NCBI GenBank assembly: GCA_903917345.1
Contig: CAIXAE010000002.1
Coordinates: 22,267-86,266, forward strand
Reading direction: 5' to 3'
Length of the DNA stretch: 64,000 nt
Source of the DNA: an uncultured Methylococcaceae bacterium
Lineage (GTDB): Bacteria > Pseudomonadota > Gammaproteobacteria > Methylococcales > Methylomonadaceae
Positions 9,353-17,825 of this stretch are shown here, one piece after another (the first letter of the stretch is position 1; the number at the start of each line of letters is the position of its first letter). Made by a program: the position numbers and the translations under genes. The notes beneath the pieces were generated by a model, which worked only from the letters and a program-made list of their open reading frames with translations, was not told the DNA's origin and did no database searches.

Positions 9353-11667
9353 AATCCCATTTCATAGTGGGCGTTGTAGGTAACCCCAATTGCGGTAAAA
9401 CGACCTTATTTAATGTACTGACTGGATCAAAACAGCATGTCGGTAATTGGCCGGGTGTAACGGTTGAGAAAAAGACGGGCGAATATAGCCATGATCATCA
9501 ACTCATTGAATTGGTAGACTTGCCAGGCACCTATTCATTAGAGGCAGCAGATGATCAGGTATCCCTCGATGAAAAAGTAGCTAGAGATTATGTGGCCTCA
9601 AAAGAAGCCGATTTAATCATTAATATCATTGATGCTTCAAATATAGAAAGAAACCTCTATCTCACATCTCAACTGATTGAAATGCGCGTACCAATGTTGG
9701 TCGTGCTAAATATGATGGATGCCGTTAAACAACGCGGTATAAAAATTGATGCTGAATACTTAGCAGAGCAACTGGGTTGTCCTGTTATTCCGATATCAGC
9801 GTCTGCTAAATCAGGCATTTCGCATTTAAAAGCCGTCATCAATAAAGCGGCTGTTGATAAACCTATCCCAAAAGTCAGCATTGAATACGACAGTATTTTA
9901 GAGTCGGCTATCAGTGAACTATCACATGCTTTAATACCCATTGCAGAACAGTATCAATGTGCCTTACGTTGGCTTGCGCTTAGAGCGTTAGAGTCAGATA
10001 CATTGGCAAAAGAAATGGTAGGGGAGGCTTTATGGCCTCTTGTTTGTGAATTACAAACAAAAGTTGAAGCTGACACAGCGGATGAAATAGATATACTCGC
10101 TGCAGATGCGCGTTATGGCTTTGTAAACCTAATGATTAAATCTGCCGTTTGTCGTTTAGATGAAGTCAGTCGTCATAAAACAGAAAAGATAGATACCCTC
10201 GTCCTAAATCGTTATTTAGGTATCCCTATTTTCTTGTTAGTGATGTATACGATGTTCATGTTTACCATAAATTTAGGGACTGCATTTGTTGATTTCTTTG
10301 ATCAATCCGTAGGTGCATTATTAATCGATGGTTTAGGTGTTGAGCTTAAGTCTATTTATTGTCCTGAGTGGTTAATCGTTCTACTTACAAAAGGCGTTGG
10401 GTCGGGTATACAAGTGGTTGCGACATTCATCCCGATCATAGGATTGTTGTTTATGTTTTTGTCAGCCTTAGAAGATTCAGGCTATATGGCAAGAGCAGCT
10501 TTCGTAATGGATCGATTTATGCGCATGATTGGCTTGCCGGGTAAATCCTTCGTGCCCATGATTGTAGGATTTGGATGTAATGTTCCGGCCATTATGGCAA
10601 CAAGAACCTTAGAAAATAAGCGGGATAGAATTTTAACGAATTTAATGAATCCCTTTATGTCATGCGGTGCTCGTTTACCGGTCTATGCTTTATTTGCGGC
10701 TGCTTTCTTCCCCGTTGGCGGACAGAATCTGGTCTTTGGGTTATATTTAGTGGGCATAGCCGTCGCAGTATTAACAGGCTTAATTATGCGTCATACGCTA
10801 TTTAAAGGGGAGTCAGCGCCTTTTATTATGGAATTGCCCGCTTATCATATGCCGACCTTACAAGGCGTTATGATACGCACCTGGGATAGATTACAAGCTT
10901 TTATAATGAATGCGGGTAAGGTTATTGTGCCTATGGTGATCGTATTAAATTTTTTAAATGCTTTAGGTACAGACGGTAGCTTTAATCAAGAAAATAGTAA
11001 TAAATCGGTCCTCAGTGAAATAGGGCGTACATTAACCCCCGCTTTTAAACCCATGGGTATAGAGAATGAAAACTGGCCAGCCACAGTCGGTATCTTTACA
11101 GGCGTATTGGCAAAAGAAGCGGTTGTCGGGACCCTAGATGCATTGTATAGCCAAATATTAACAACTGAACCCCAGCAACAAACAGCGTTTAATCTTAAAG
11201 ATAGTCTACTGGCCGCGTGTGCAACCATTCCTGCCAACTTAACTAAATTGGCGGATCATGTTTTAGATCCATTGGGGTTAAACATTGGGAAGGTTGATGA
11301 TTTAAGCGCGGCAGCCAGTGAGCAAGCCGTTAATGCAAATACCTTTGCCGCTATGCAGCAAAGTTTTGATGGTAAGGCAGGTGCTTTTGCCTATTTGTTG
11401 TTCATCTTACTCTATGCACCTTGTGTTGCAGCAACGGCGGCCATTTATAGAGAGACTAGTGCGGGTTGGGCTGTATTTGTTGTTTTTTGGACGACAGGTA
11501 TCGCCTATTCAACGGCAACAATATTCTACCAATCGGTTACTTTTGCCCAGCACCCGGTTTATTCGAGTACGTGGATTACTGCTTTGCTGATGATATTTAC
11601 AACGGTTATAGCGGGCTTATGGTGGAGTGGTAAACTTCAGCAAAAAGCGGCTACTTCGGGCATTTAA
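9349..11667 (+). CDS. feoB: Ferrous iron transporter FeoB
   Basis: FeoB is the inner-membrane Fe(II) transporter with an N-terminal G domain. The 772-residue protein shows G1 GNPNCGKTT (about residues 11-19), G3 DLPGTYSL, G4 NMMD and a following SA motif, then a helical spacer region, then two Gate domains with about eight to ten membrane helices (for example the FVPMIVGFGCNVPAI stretch with the conserved Cys, and GVLAKEAVVGTL). Length is normal. It is the second gene of feoABC. Confidence 0.97.
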   Translation: MKSHFIVGVVGNPNCGKTTLFNVLTGSKQHVGNWPGVTVEKKTGEYSHDHQLIELVDLPGTYSLEAADDQVSLDEKVARDYVASKEADLIINIIDASNIERNLYLTSQLIEMRVPMLVVLNMMDAVKQRGIKIDAEYLAEQLGCPVIPISASAKSGISHLKAVINKAAVDKPIPKVSIEYDSILESAISELSHALIPIAEQYQCALRWLALRALESDTLAKEMVGEALWPLVCELQTKVEADTADEIDILAADARYGFVNLMIKSAVCRLDEVSRHKTEKIDTLVLNRYLGIPIFLLVMYTMFMFTINLGTAFVDFFDQSVGALLIDGLGVELKSIYCPEWLIVLLTKGVGSGIQVVATFIPIIGLLFMFLSALEDSGYMARAAFVMDRFMRMIGLPGKSFVPMIVGFGCNVPAIMATRTLENKRDRILTNLMNPFMSCGARLPVYALFAAAFFPVGGQNLVFGLYLVGIAVAVLTGLIMRHTLFKGESAPFIMELPAYHMPTLQGVMIRTWDRLQAFIMNAGKVIVPMVIVLNFLNALGTDGSFNQENSNKSVLSEIGRTLTPAFKPMGIENENWPATVGIFTGVLAKEAVVGTLDALYSQILTTEPQQQTAFNLKDSLLAACATIPANLTKLADHVLDPLGLNIGKVDDLSAAASEQAVNANTFAAMQQSFDGKAGAFAYLLFILLYAPCVAATAAIYRETSAGWAVFVVFWTTGIAYSTATIFYQSVTFAQHPVYSSTWITALLMIFTTVIAGLWWSGKLQQKAATSGI

Positions 11668-11669
11668 GT

Positions 11670-11897
11670 ATGATCTTGTCTGATTTAAGAGATTATCTCA
11701 AACAAAGGCCTAGCGTCGCACTAGCGGACTTGGTTAATCATTTTAACTGTGATGCAGACGCCCTACGCGGCATGATGCAGCGCTGGATAAATAAAGGCAG
11801 TCTGCTTAAGTTATCCAATGATAAAGCCTGTGGAACCAGCTGTTGTAAATGTGATCCGACGTTAACAGAAATCTATCAATGGATCGATACTAAATAA
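11670..11897 (+). CDS. feoC: FeoC-like winged-helix protein
   Basis: This 75-residue protein starts two bases after the feoB stop. Its N-terminal half has the winged-helix pattern of FeoC (LSDLRDYLKQRPSVALADLVNHF), and a Cys-rich stretch CGTSCCKC (about residues 51-58) could hold an Fe-S cluster, as shown for FeoC of enterobacteria. FeoC is thought to regulate or stabilise FeoB. The gene is convergent with mepA, with only four bases between them. Confidence 0.88.
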   Translation: MILSDLRDYLKQRPSVALADLVNHFNCDADALRGMMQRWINKGSLLKLSNDKACGTSCCKCDPTLTEIYQWIDTK

Positions 11898-11901
11898 AAA
11901 T

Positions 11902-12756
11902 CTATTGATGCAAGACCGCTTCACAAAGCTTGGGTAACTCTGCGGGTTTAGTTAAGATAGGGCTAGGAGTAGGGTGTTTTGCCTCTTCAGTAAACCACCA
12001 TGCCAGTCCTGCATCACAGCCATTCCCTGCGGGCAAAGCTTCTTGAGTTTGGCAGTTCGGATTTCCAACAGGACACTTTAAACGCACATGAAAGTGATCA
12101 TCATGATGCCACCAAGGGCGAATTTTTCGTAACCAATCTTCTTTGTAATATTTCATACAAAGCTCACGTTTAATACTGGGATTCACAAAAATCCGATCCA
12201 CTTCTGGTCTTGAGGCGGCAGCCGCTAGAACGGATTCATTCGTTTTTGACCACTGTCTAGGGTCTAGGTAAATAGTGTTTTTTAAGAGGACAGACGGCGC
12301 TGACCAACTTTCTCTTTCATCATAACTGAGCGTGTGCGTGTTGGCATGTTGAGATGATAAAAACCAAATATCTACATCTAAGCCTGTTTGATGACTCCGG
12401 TGACCACTAACAGTAGGTCCGCCACGGGCTTGCCCTAAATCGCCGATTAATATATTTCCTAAATTTTGATGGCTGGCGGTTTGTCCTAAATTAACAATAA
12501 AGTTTTTAAGCTCAGGATGTCCAAAAGCGCGCTTTCTAGAAGGGCGCATGATTTGATAACCCATACCAGTGGCAGGTACTAAAACGGCTCCACTAATACA
12601 GCCCGAAGTATAAGTGCCAATGCTTTGGGGGGAGGAGGTTAATGTAGGTTGGGATACTTGAGACCAGCGTAGCGCGATAGGGTCGGCGGCTAAACAGTGG
12701 GTGCTTAAAGCGCTCAATAAGACTAAGGTATAGCCGGGCAGATTAATATTTAGCAT
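11902..12756 (-). CDS. mepA: Penicillin-insensitive murein endopeptidase
   Basis: MepA is a periplasmic LAS-type zinc peptidase that cleaves D-Ala-meso-DAP cross-links in peptidoglycan. The 284-residue protein has an N-terminal signal sequence (cleavage likely after CLAA, residue 24), then the catalytic signature GHRSHQTGLDVD near residue 117 and HHDDHFHVRL near residue 215, which carry the zinc ligands and catalytic His. Six or more cysteines match the disulfide pattern of the family. A purine-rich Shine-Dalgarno (AGAGG) precedes the ATG. No separate promoter fits between it and the terminator 40 bases upstream, so it may depend on read-through of the leader RNA described at 12795-12975. Confidence 0.93.
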   Translation of the reverse strand: MLNINLPGYTLVLLSALSTHCLAADPIALRWSQVSQPTLTSSPQSIGTYTSGCISGAVLVPATGMGYQIMRPSRKRAFGHPELKNFIVNLGQTASHQNLGNILIGDLGQARGGPTVSGHRSHQTGLDVDIWFLSSQHANTHTLSYDERESWSAPSVLLKNTIYLDPRQWSKTNESVLAAAASRPEVDRIFVNPSIKRELCMKYYKEDWLRKIRPWWHHDDHFHVRLKCPVGNPNCQTQEALPAGNGCDAGLAWWFTEEAKHPTPSPILTKPAELPKLCEAVLHQ

Positions 12757-12794
12757 CGTTATACCTCTTTAAACAGTTAGAAACTAACGGGCAT

Positions 12795-12975
12795 AAAAAA
12801 GCCCACCTATAGTGGGCTCCGTCCTGTATTTTTTATTGTATGGACGACTGCTGGGTGCATAGCAGTTTCAATTAAGTAGCGATTTTTCTTGTTATTTTGC
12901 CAAATCAATCTGGCCGCTTTCCTCCTCCTATAGAAGGACAAAGTTCCTTAAAAACTTTGGTACCTCTCTTAAGGT
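12795..12975 (-). ncRNA. Candidate small RNA or structured leader upstream of mepA
   Basis: A strong promoter on the minus strand (13010-12982) and an intrinsic terminator (stem 12817-12812 with 12806-12801, then six T on the minus strand at 12800-12795) bound a ~180-nt transcript with no open frame. Inside are local hairpins: CAAAGTT with AACTTTG (about 12958-12938), CTGC with GCAG (about 12860-12847), and a CGTCC/GGACG pair. GGA occurs six times, including a GGAGGAGGA run. I do not recognise it as 6S RNA, RNase P RNA or tmRNA. It could be an independent sRNA or a terminator-ended 5' leader of mepA. Confidence 0.55.
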
Positions 12976-12981
12976 GTGTGC

Positions 12982-13010
12982 ATTCTAAAGTAAAGAAATT
13001 CGCTTGTCTA
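12982..13010 (-). promoter_or_regulatory. Sigma-70 promoter for the candidate RNA
   Basis: On the minus strand TAGACA (13010-13005) and TAGAAT (12987-12982) are separated by exactly 17 bases. Each box has one or two mismatches to consensus. Transcription would start near 12975. Confidence 0.65.
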
Positions 13011-13011
13011 C

Positions 13012-13036
13012 AAAAAAGTGCGACAATTTGTCGCAC
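13012..13036 (-). terminator. Intrinsic terminator after rep
   Basis: GTGCGACA (13018-13025) and TGTCGCAC (13029-13036) form a perfect 8-bp stem with a 3-base loop; six A on the plus strand at 13012-13017 give a U6 run on the minus-strand transcript. It follows the rep stop by about 100 bases. Confidence 0.8.
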
Positions 13037-13134
13037 ATAAAAAATAATGAATTAACAGTGCTAAAACGTTTTGTTTTTGGCGGGTTTAAATGTTTTAAAT
13101 CAGTTTGTTATAGCTTTGTATCAAAACAATCTAA

Positions 13135-15138
13135 TTACGAAAGCATCGATTTTAAATTAGCTAGATTAGCCTTACCGCGCTCTTTAATCACTTCCGGAGC
13201 GAGTTGGTTTTTATTAATCCACTCTAAATCTTCGGCAGGGAGTTCATTTAAAAATCGGCTGGGTTCGCATTCAGTGATTTCGCCATAGCGTTTACGATGT
13301 GTGCAATAGCTAAAAGTACAGGTGCGTTGCGCGCGGGTAATGCCCACATAAGCTAAACGCCGTTCTTCTTCAATATTATCTGTTTCAATACTGTTTTGAT
13401 GCGGCAGAATATTTTCTTCAATACCAATTAAAAATACATGCGGAAACTCCAAGCCCTTAGCCGCATGTAAGGTCATTAAGCTGACTTGCTCTATTGCTTC
13501 CTCTTCTTGGTTTCGCTCCATAATATCCATCAGGAGTATTTTGGCGACGATTTCTGCTAACGGTTTTTGTTCGGTAGTTTCTTTATCGGCAATGCGTTTT
13601 AACCATTCAACCAGCTCAAAAACGTTCTTAATCTTACGGTCTGCCGCTTCTTTGGATTTACTGTCTTCTTTTAAAAACTGCTCATAGCCAATTCGAGCAA
13701 TAAAGTCTTCAATCACCTCAAAAGTATCACCGCGCTCAATCTGTTGTGTAGTCTCAGTGATTAACTCTTTAAATTTATGTAAACGCTGGATCGACTTCTC
13801 AGAGAGTTTTTGACTTAAGCCCAACTCAGAGCTTGCGGCAAATAAACTAATATGACGTTCGTTGGCATAACCGCCCAGCTTTTCTAAGGTAGTGGGGCCA
13901 ATTTCTCTTCTGGGAGTATTAATCACCCGTAAATAGGCGGCATCATCATCGGGGTTAACAAACAAACGCAAATAGGCCAATACATCTTTTACCTCAGAAT
14001 AAGCAAAAAATGACGTGCTACCACTGATTAGATAGGGGATGTTATTTTCCCTGAGGCTTTGTTCAAATAAGCGAGATTGATGATTGCCGCGATATAAGAT
14101 CGCGTAATCCTGAAACCGACTGCCGTTTCTAAACTTGTGATGCACAATTTCAGAGACCACTTGTTGCGCTTCCACTTGATCATTCTTATGGCTTAATACT
14201 CTGAGTGGATCACCATAGCCTAACTCACTCCACAAACGTTTTTCAAACGTATGGGGGTTGTTGGCAATTAAATGATTGGCCACTTTTAAAATACGCCCCG
14301 TAGAGCGGTAATTTTGTTCTAGTTTAACCACTTGTAACCGCGCGAAATCTTTCTGTAATTGCGCTAAGTTCTCGGGTTGTGCACCACGCCACGCATAAAT
14401 AGATTGATCATCATCACCCACCACCGTAAAACGCCCTAACTTACCGGCAATCAGCTTAACGAGTTGATATTGGGTAATGTTAGTGTCTTGATATTCATCC
14501 ACTAACAAATACCGGATTTTATTTTGCCACTTTTCTAAAATAGGCGGATGTTCCTGAAACAGTAACACTGGCAATAAAATCAAATCATCAAAATCGACTG
14601 CATTGTAGGCTTTTAAACTTCGGGTATATTCTTCATAAAGAATGGCGCTAGGGTATTGCACTGGGGTCGCAAGGCTTAATGCTTGCTCTGGTGTTACAAA
14701 GGCATTTTTCCATTGCCCAATCTGCTGCGCATACTGCTCCACTTGGTCGATTACACAATCCTTTGCCCCGTAATTAATCAGATTTTTTAATAGTGTTAGT
14801 TTGTCTTGCTCATCAAATAAGGTAATCGCGGCTTTATAGGCTAAGGTCTTATATTCTTTTCTTAAAATATCCAAGCCTAACGAATGAAAAGTAGAGACTC
14901 TTAAGCCCCGCGTTTCGGTACTATCTAATAGTTTAGAAACCCGGCTCTTCATTTCTCTAGCGGCTTTATTAGTAAAGGTAACGGCGGCAATATGGCGGGC
15001 GGGTAAGCCTTGTTTAACGAGATAGGCTATTTTTTCGGTAATAACGCGCGTTTTACCACTGCCAGCACCGGCGAGTACCAATAAAGGATGATCAATTGCT
15101 TTAACCGCTGCAAGTTGTTCGGGGTTGAGTTTAGCCAT
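13135..15138 (-). CDS. rep: ATP-dependent DNA helicase Rep
   Basis: Rep is a 3'-5' superfamily 1A helicase that helps replication forks pass bound proteins. The 667-residue product (E. coli Rep is 673) shows motif I GAGSGKT near residue 24, motif Ia VTFTNKAAREM, motif II VDEYQDTN, motif III VVGDDDQSIYAWRGA, motif IV LEQNYRS, and motif V/VI TLHAAKGLEFPHVFL and RRLAYVGITRAQ. The sequence is closer to Rep than to UvrD through features such as STFHSLGLDILRKEY and the short C-terminus without a UvrD tail. It is apparently monocistronic. Confidence 0.95.
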   Translation of the reverse strand: MAKLNPEQLAAVKAIDHPLLVLAGAGSGKTRVITEKIAYLVKQGLPARHIAAVTFTNKAAREMKSRVSKLLDSTETRGLRVSTFHSLGLDILRKEYKTLAYKAAITLFDEQDKLTLLKNLINYGAKDCVIDQVEQYAQQIGQWKNAFVTPEQALSLATPVQYPSAILYEEYTRSLKAYNAVDFDDLILLPVLLFQEHPPILEKWQNKIRYLLVDEYQDTNITQYQLVKLIAGKLGRFTVVGDDDQSIYAWRGAQPENLAQLQKDFARLQVVKLEQNYRSTGRILKVANHLIANNPHTFEKRLWSELGYGDPLRVLSHKNDQVEAQQVVSEIVHHKFRNGSRFQDYAILYRGNHQSRLFEQSLRENNIPYLISGSTSFFAYSEVKDVLAYLRLFVNPDDDAAYLRVINTPRREIGPTTLEKLGGYANERHISLFAASSELGLSQKLSEKSIQRLHKFKELITETTQQIERGDTFEVIEDFIARIGYEQFLKEDSKSKEAADRKIKNVFELVEWLKRIADKETTEQKPLAEIVAKILLMDIMERNQEEEAIEQVSLMTLHAAKGLEFPHVFLIGIEENILPHQNSIETDNIEEERRLAYVGITRAQRTCTFSYCTHRKRYGEITECEPSRFLNELPAEDLEWINKNQLAPEVIKERGKANLANLKSMLS

Positions 15139-15273
15139 TAAGAGGGGGTAACGATTACGGGATAGAGCGTTTGAGGATTTTGCTTATTATAACGTTAAAC
15201 GAAGGTGTTTTTTTATCAGATAGCCTCTGGTTTGATGATCATTTATCCAAACCAAAGGAGGGGGAGGGTTTAT

Positions 15274-15873
15274 CTATTCAACTAACTTTATAACAGGATC
15301 TGAGTAATCAGAAACACCTTCTTTAGAAACGGTATTAAAACAAAAGTAGTAATAAGTGGCTGGCGTTAAGCCTGTAAACTCATGCTGTGCATAAGTGCTT
15401 GTGACCGGCTCAGAATACTTTTCGTCTGATTCTTTTTTAAAGATAATATTGTAAGCCACTGCACCCTTAACCGCTTTGATATCAACAATAACAATACCGC
15501 TACTTGCGCCAGACTTTACGGCTAATTCTGCCTTTTGATGAGGGGTAGGTACTTTTGATGCGTTGAAGCCACTTTGGGCAATAATCGTCTCATCGCCTTT
15601 AGCGACTTTATTGACATAATTGACTAATAGATGAAACATATCATCGAGTTGTTTTTCTTTATCTTGCAAAAGCAGAGCGGCGATATGACCACCGTCTTTT
15701 GCATTTAATATCGCTGTTTCAAACTCATCGATTAAAGCGTTAATAGTGGCGATAGGGATGTCGATGGTAGGAAAAATGGCCACATTGGCTAATTTACTTG
15801 AAACATTTCTGCAGAAAACCAGTTTAAGGGCATTGTTGAGTTGTATAAAGTCTAGCTTTGCAACTATTGTCAT
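15274..15873 (-). CDS. Hypothetical protein with a C-terminal fibronectin type III domain
   Basis: The 199-residue product has no signal peptide or membrane helix. Residues 1-105 are helical and unrecognised; about 110-198 look like one fibronectin type III domain, with a central FTGLTPATYYYF stretch, the usual L-x-P-x-x-x-Y core, and a DYSDP end. Such domains mediate protein contacts. It is isolated: rep lies downstream after 135 bases and a long gene-free repeat region lies upstream. I do not recognise a specific function. Confidence 0.75.
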   Translation of the reverse strand: MTIVAKLDFIQLNNALKLVFCRNVSSKLANVAIFPTIDIPIATINALIDEFETAILNAKDGGHIAALLLQDKEKQLDDMFHLLVNYVNKVAKGDETIIAQSGFNASKVPTPHQKAELAVKSGASSGIVIVDIKAVKGAVAYNIIFKKESDEKYSEPVTSTYAQHEFTGLTPATYYYFCFNTVSKEGVSDYSDPVIKLVE

Positions 15874-16017
15874 TTGGAACCTCTATAAGATGACAGGGGG
15901 GAACAGTCACTATAGGCTCTTAACTTAATATAGCTATCTTTATCGTTAAACGAGTAAAAATAAATTAATGATTTTTAAGGTTTTTTATCTCAAGCTGCTG
16001 TATTCATACATTATTAA

Positions 16018-16078
16018 TATGGAAAATAAAATTATTTATTTTCCATAACGAACTATTCAATAGCCGTCTCGACGGCTA
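16018..16078. repeat. Two inverted repeats upstream of the fn3 gene
   Basis: A perfect 13-bp inverted repeat with a 4-base loop (TATGGAAAATAAA at 16018-16030, partner 16035-16047) is followed by an 8-bp one, TAGCCGTC at 16061-16068 with GACGGCTA at 16071-16078. They could be operator sites for the fn3 gene (start 15873) or transcript hairpins. Neither has a clear T run, so I do not call them terminators. Confidence 0.5.
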
Positions 16079-16084
16079 AAAACA

Positions 16085-16560
16085 CATTAAAGCTTACACT
16101 TAGGGATTTATCGCTTTAGTTTGGCTAAAGAAAGCTTTAGTTCCACACATTATCACGAGCGTATCACCAACCGGAATTTAGGTTAGCCACATTAAAGCGA
16201 TAATGTTATAGACCCAAGCTTTAATGTTATGAACTTAAGCTTTGTTTACTCACATTCTAACGAGAAGTTGATCAATCATGGCTTGGGTTTAAGTAAACAA
16301 AGCATTAGTTACACACATTATCACGAGCGTATCAGCAACCGGCGTTTAGGTTACTCACATTAAAGCTTAGATTGTATAAACCTAAGTCTTAATGTTATGA
16401 ACAAAGATTTTATTTACGCATATTAAAGCGATAAGTTGATCATTCATGGTTTTAATGTGGCTAAAGAAAGCTTTAACTTAGGATGTTTTCGCTTTAGTTA
16501 CCCCCTATCAAAGCCATCATGTCATGAACCTAAGCTTAGGTTAACCTAAAGAAAGCTTCG
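16085..16560. repeat. Degenerate tandem repeat, unit about 168 bp, roughly 2.6 copies
   Basis: Two long units align base for base with scattered differences: one starting near 16121 and one near 16289, with a third, truncated and more diverged, from about 16454. Shared words include ACACATTATCACGAGCGTAT (16145 and 16313), AATGTTATGAAC (16223 and 16390) and AAGTTGATCA (16265 and 16432). A partial unit precedes the first. The stretch is rich in AAGCTT and TTAAAGC words and holds no open frame of note on either strand. It fills most of the 830-base gap between the fn3 gene and the DUF433 gene; 16561-16706 shows nothing I can assign. Confidence 0.8.
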
Positions 16561-16706
16561 GCTATAAAACACCTTAATATACGTCACAAACTGTCGCAGC
16601 CGTGTCATAACATACAAGTGATTAAGTCAGGCCGATAGACAAAAAAATAGTAAAATGCAGCTTATTGAGTTTTAATTGAACTTACTTTATAAACACACCA
16701 CTACGA

Positions 16707-16736
16707 CTACAGTTGGGCATCAATCCAATAAATCAT
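16707..16736 (-). pseudogene. Start of a DUF5615 (PIN-like) toxin gene, broken after nine codons
   Basis: The minus-strand ATG at 16736 overlaps the TGA of the DUF433 gene (ATGA). It encodes MIYWIDAQL and then a TAG at 16709-16707. The nine residues match the usual beginning of DUF5615 nucleases, which continue with Pro-Pro after DAQL and are normally encoded right after a DUF433 antitoxin. Nothing downstream restores the family sequence, so the toxin gene appears truncated rather than merely interrupted. Confidence 0.55.
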
Positions 16737-16924
16737 GCAACTAATCGCTCTACATTTGCACGACGAGCCTTATATTTAAGACAGGCTTGAATATCAAGTA
16801 ACTCTAAATTTGGAAAATCTTGCAGGATTTCTTCTTGGCTTACGCCTTCACCTAACATTTGTAGAATGTCGCTAACGCGAATTCTCATATTACGAACACA
16901 AGGCTTACCACCAAAATTTCCCAT
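16733..16924 (-). CDS. DUF433 family protein (antitoxin-like), probably N-terminally damaged
   Basis: The 63-residue frame matches DUF433, the small helix-turn-helix antitoxin-like partner of DUF5615 PIN-like nucleases: GGKPCVRNMRIRV, then EEILQDFPNLELLDIQACLKY. The family normally has about ten more residues before GGKP. In another frame an ATG at 16943 reads MSDF; removing one T from the T5 run at 16931-16935 would join it in frame and give a normal N-terminus. So a one-base frameshift may have hit the gene, and the ATG at 16924 may be only a secondary start. The partner toxin is broken (see 16707-16736). Confidence 0.65.
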   Translation of the reverse strand: MGNFGGKPCVRNMRIRVSDILQMLGEGVSQEEILQDFPNLELLDIQACLKYKARRANVERLVA

Positions 16925-17063
16925 CTCAATAAAAATCGGACATTTCTATTTGTTGCTAACATTTCGATTTAAATAAATAAATTAATCACTAAAAAAAATT
17001 GATTTTCTCAAACATCCGATTAAATTGAAGTCTAATCTTAATTGCAATTAAACGGTGAATATC

Positions 17064-17390
17064 ATGTCAACACATTCTGAATACAACAATGCCAATCTAG
17101 TTTCAACACAAAGTTTAGAAGAAACTTTAGAGACAGCGACAAACCCTTTTAAAACCCTCATTATTGGCTTGGTTTGCTTGGGCGCTATTTTGTCGATTTT
17201 TGCTTTATTACCTTTGTTCTTTACGTATTTATCAGAAGGTGATGTTCGTGCCCCTTCAGAATTGCACCCTACAGATAGTGCGATTAAGTTAAGCTTAAAA
17301 AGCTCAGGGTATAGCGAATACGCACCGATCGTTTTTGAAAAACAAACTGTACCACCAAGAAAACACTATAACAACGTTCCTATGGAATAA
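17064..17390 (+). CDS. Hypothetical single-pass membrane protein
   Basis: The 108-residue product (ATG 17064; a GTG at 17055 would add three residues) has a polar N-terminal 30 residues, one clear transmembrane helix (about residues 30-53, TLIIGLVCLGAILSIFALLPLFFTY region) and a hydrophilic C-terminal half. I do not recognise a family. It is convergent with the channel-like gene at 17397, six bases away. Confidence 0.6.
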   Translation: MSTHSEYNNANLVSTQSLEETLETATNPFKTLIIGLVCLGAILSIFALLPLFFTYLSEGDVRAPSELHPTDSAIKLSLKSSGYSEYAPIVFEKQTVPPRKHYNNVPME

Positions 17391-17396
17391 CTCTTT

Positions 17397-17750
17397 CTAA
17401 TCTTCTAAATCGTGCTCATCAAGATGAAACCTGTGTAACATTCGATGTGTAACGGGCGCCAAAATAATGCCCATGATGGCGATAAAAATCAAACCACTAA
17501 ACAGGGCATAAGCCGAGGCAAATAGTTTGGCGCCGCTTGAAGCTAATGCATTGATAGGGCCCATACCGCCCAGAATCATCGAGGCTTCTAATAGTGAATC
17601 AACCCAGTCAAAGCCTGCGATAAAGTGATAGCCCAAAATACCAATGGTTAAGGCGACGGTAATGAGTAAGAGGGCTATTAATACAGAGGCCAGCATCCGT
17701 TTAACAAACACGGATGGTGTGGCGAGTTTTTCATGTTTGTTTTCGTACAT
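17397..17750 (-). CDS. Small membrane protein with a potassium-channel-like two-helix pore fold and a non-canonical filter
   Basis: The 117-residue product has two long hydrophobic helices (about residues 20-45 and 77-100) with a re-entrant-like segment between them, DWVDSLLEASMILGGMGPI. This is the layout of two-helix ion channel domains, in which an outer helix, a pore helix, a filter and an inner helix follow in that order. The filter position reads GGMGPI rather than TVGYGD, so potassium selectivity is doubtful. The tail is charged (RFHLDEHDLED). It lies 75 bases downstream of phoH on the same strand. Confidence 0.6.
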   Translation of the reverse strand: MYENKHEKLATPSVFVKRMLASVLIALLLITVALTIGILGYHFIAGFDWVDSLLEASMILGGMGPINALASSGAKLFASAYALFSGLIFIAIMGIILAPVTHRMLHRFHLDEHDLED

Positions 17751-17825
17751 AAATCCCTGTGGGCTATCTAAATCAGCCTATCTTACTATCAAGATAGGCT
17801 GAGTGGTTTAAATGACGGGATTTAA

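Noticed and set aside
12795..12975. 6S RNA, RNase P RNA or a known riboswitch as the identity of the candidate RNA
   Set aside because: The ends do not pair as in 6S RNA, and no conserved RNase P, TPP, cobalamin or glycine riboswitch core could be matched.
13004..13288. 94-codon plus-strand frame overlapping the end of rep
   Set aside because: It covers the rep terminator and the rep C-terminus in antisense, has no ribosome-binding site and no recognisable sequence.
16085..16560. CRISPR array
   Set aside because: The repeated words are spaced about 168 bases apart in a continuous diverged unit, without short constant repeats, unique spacers or cas genes.
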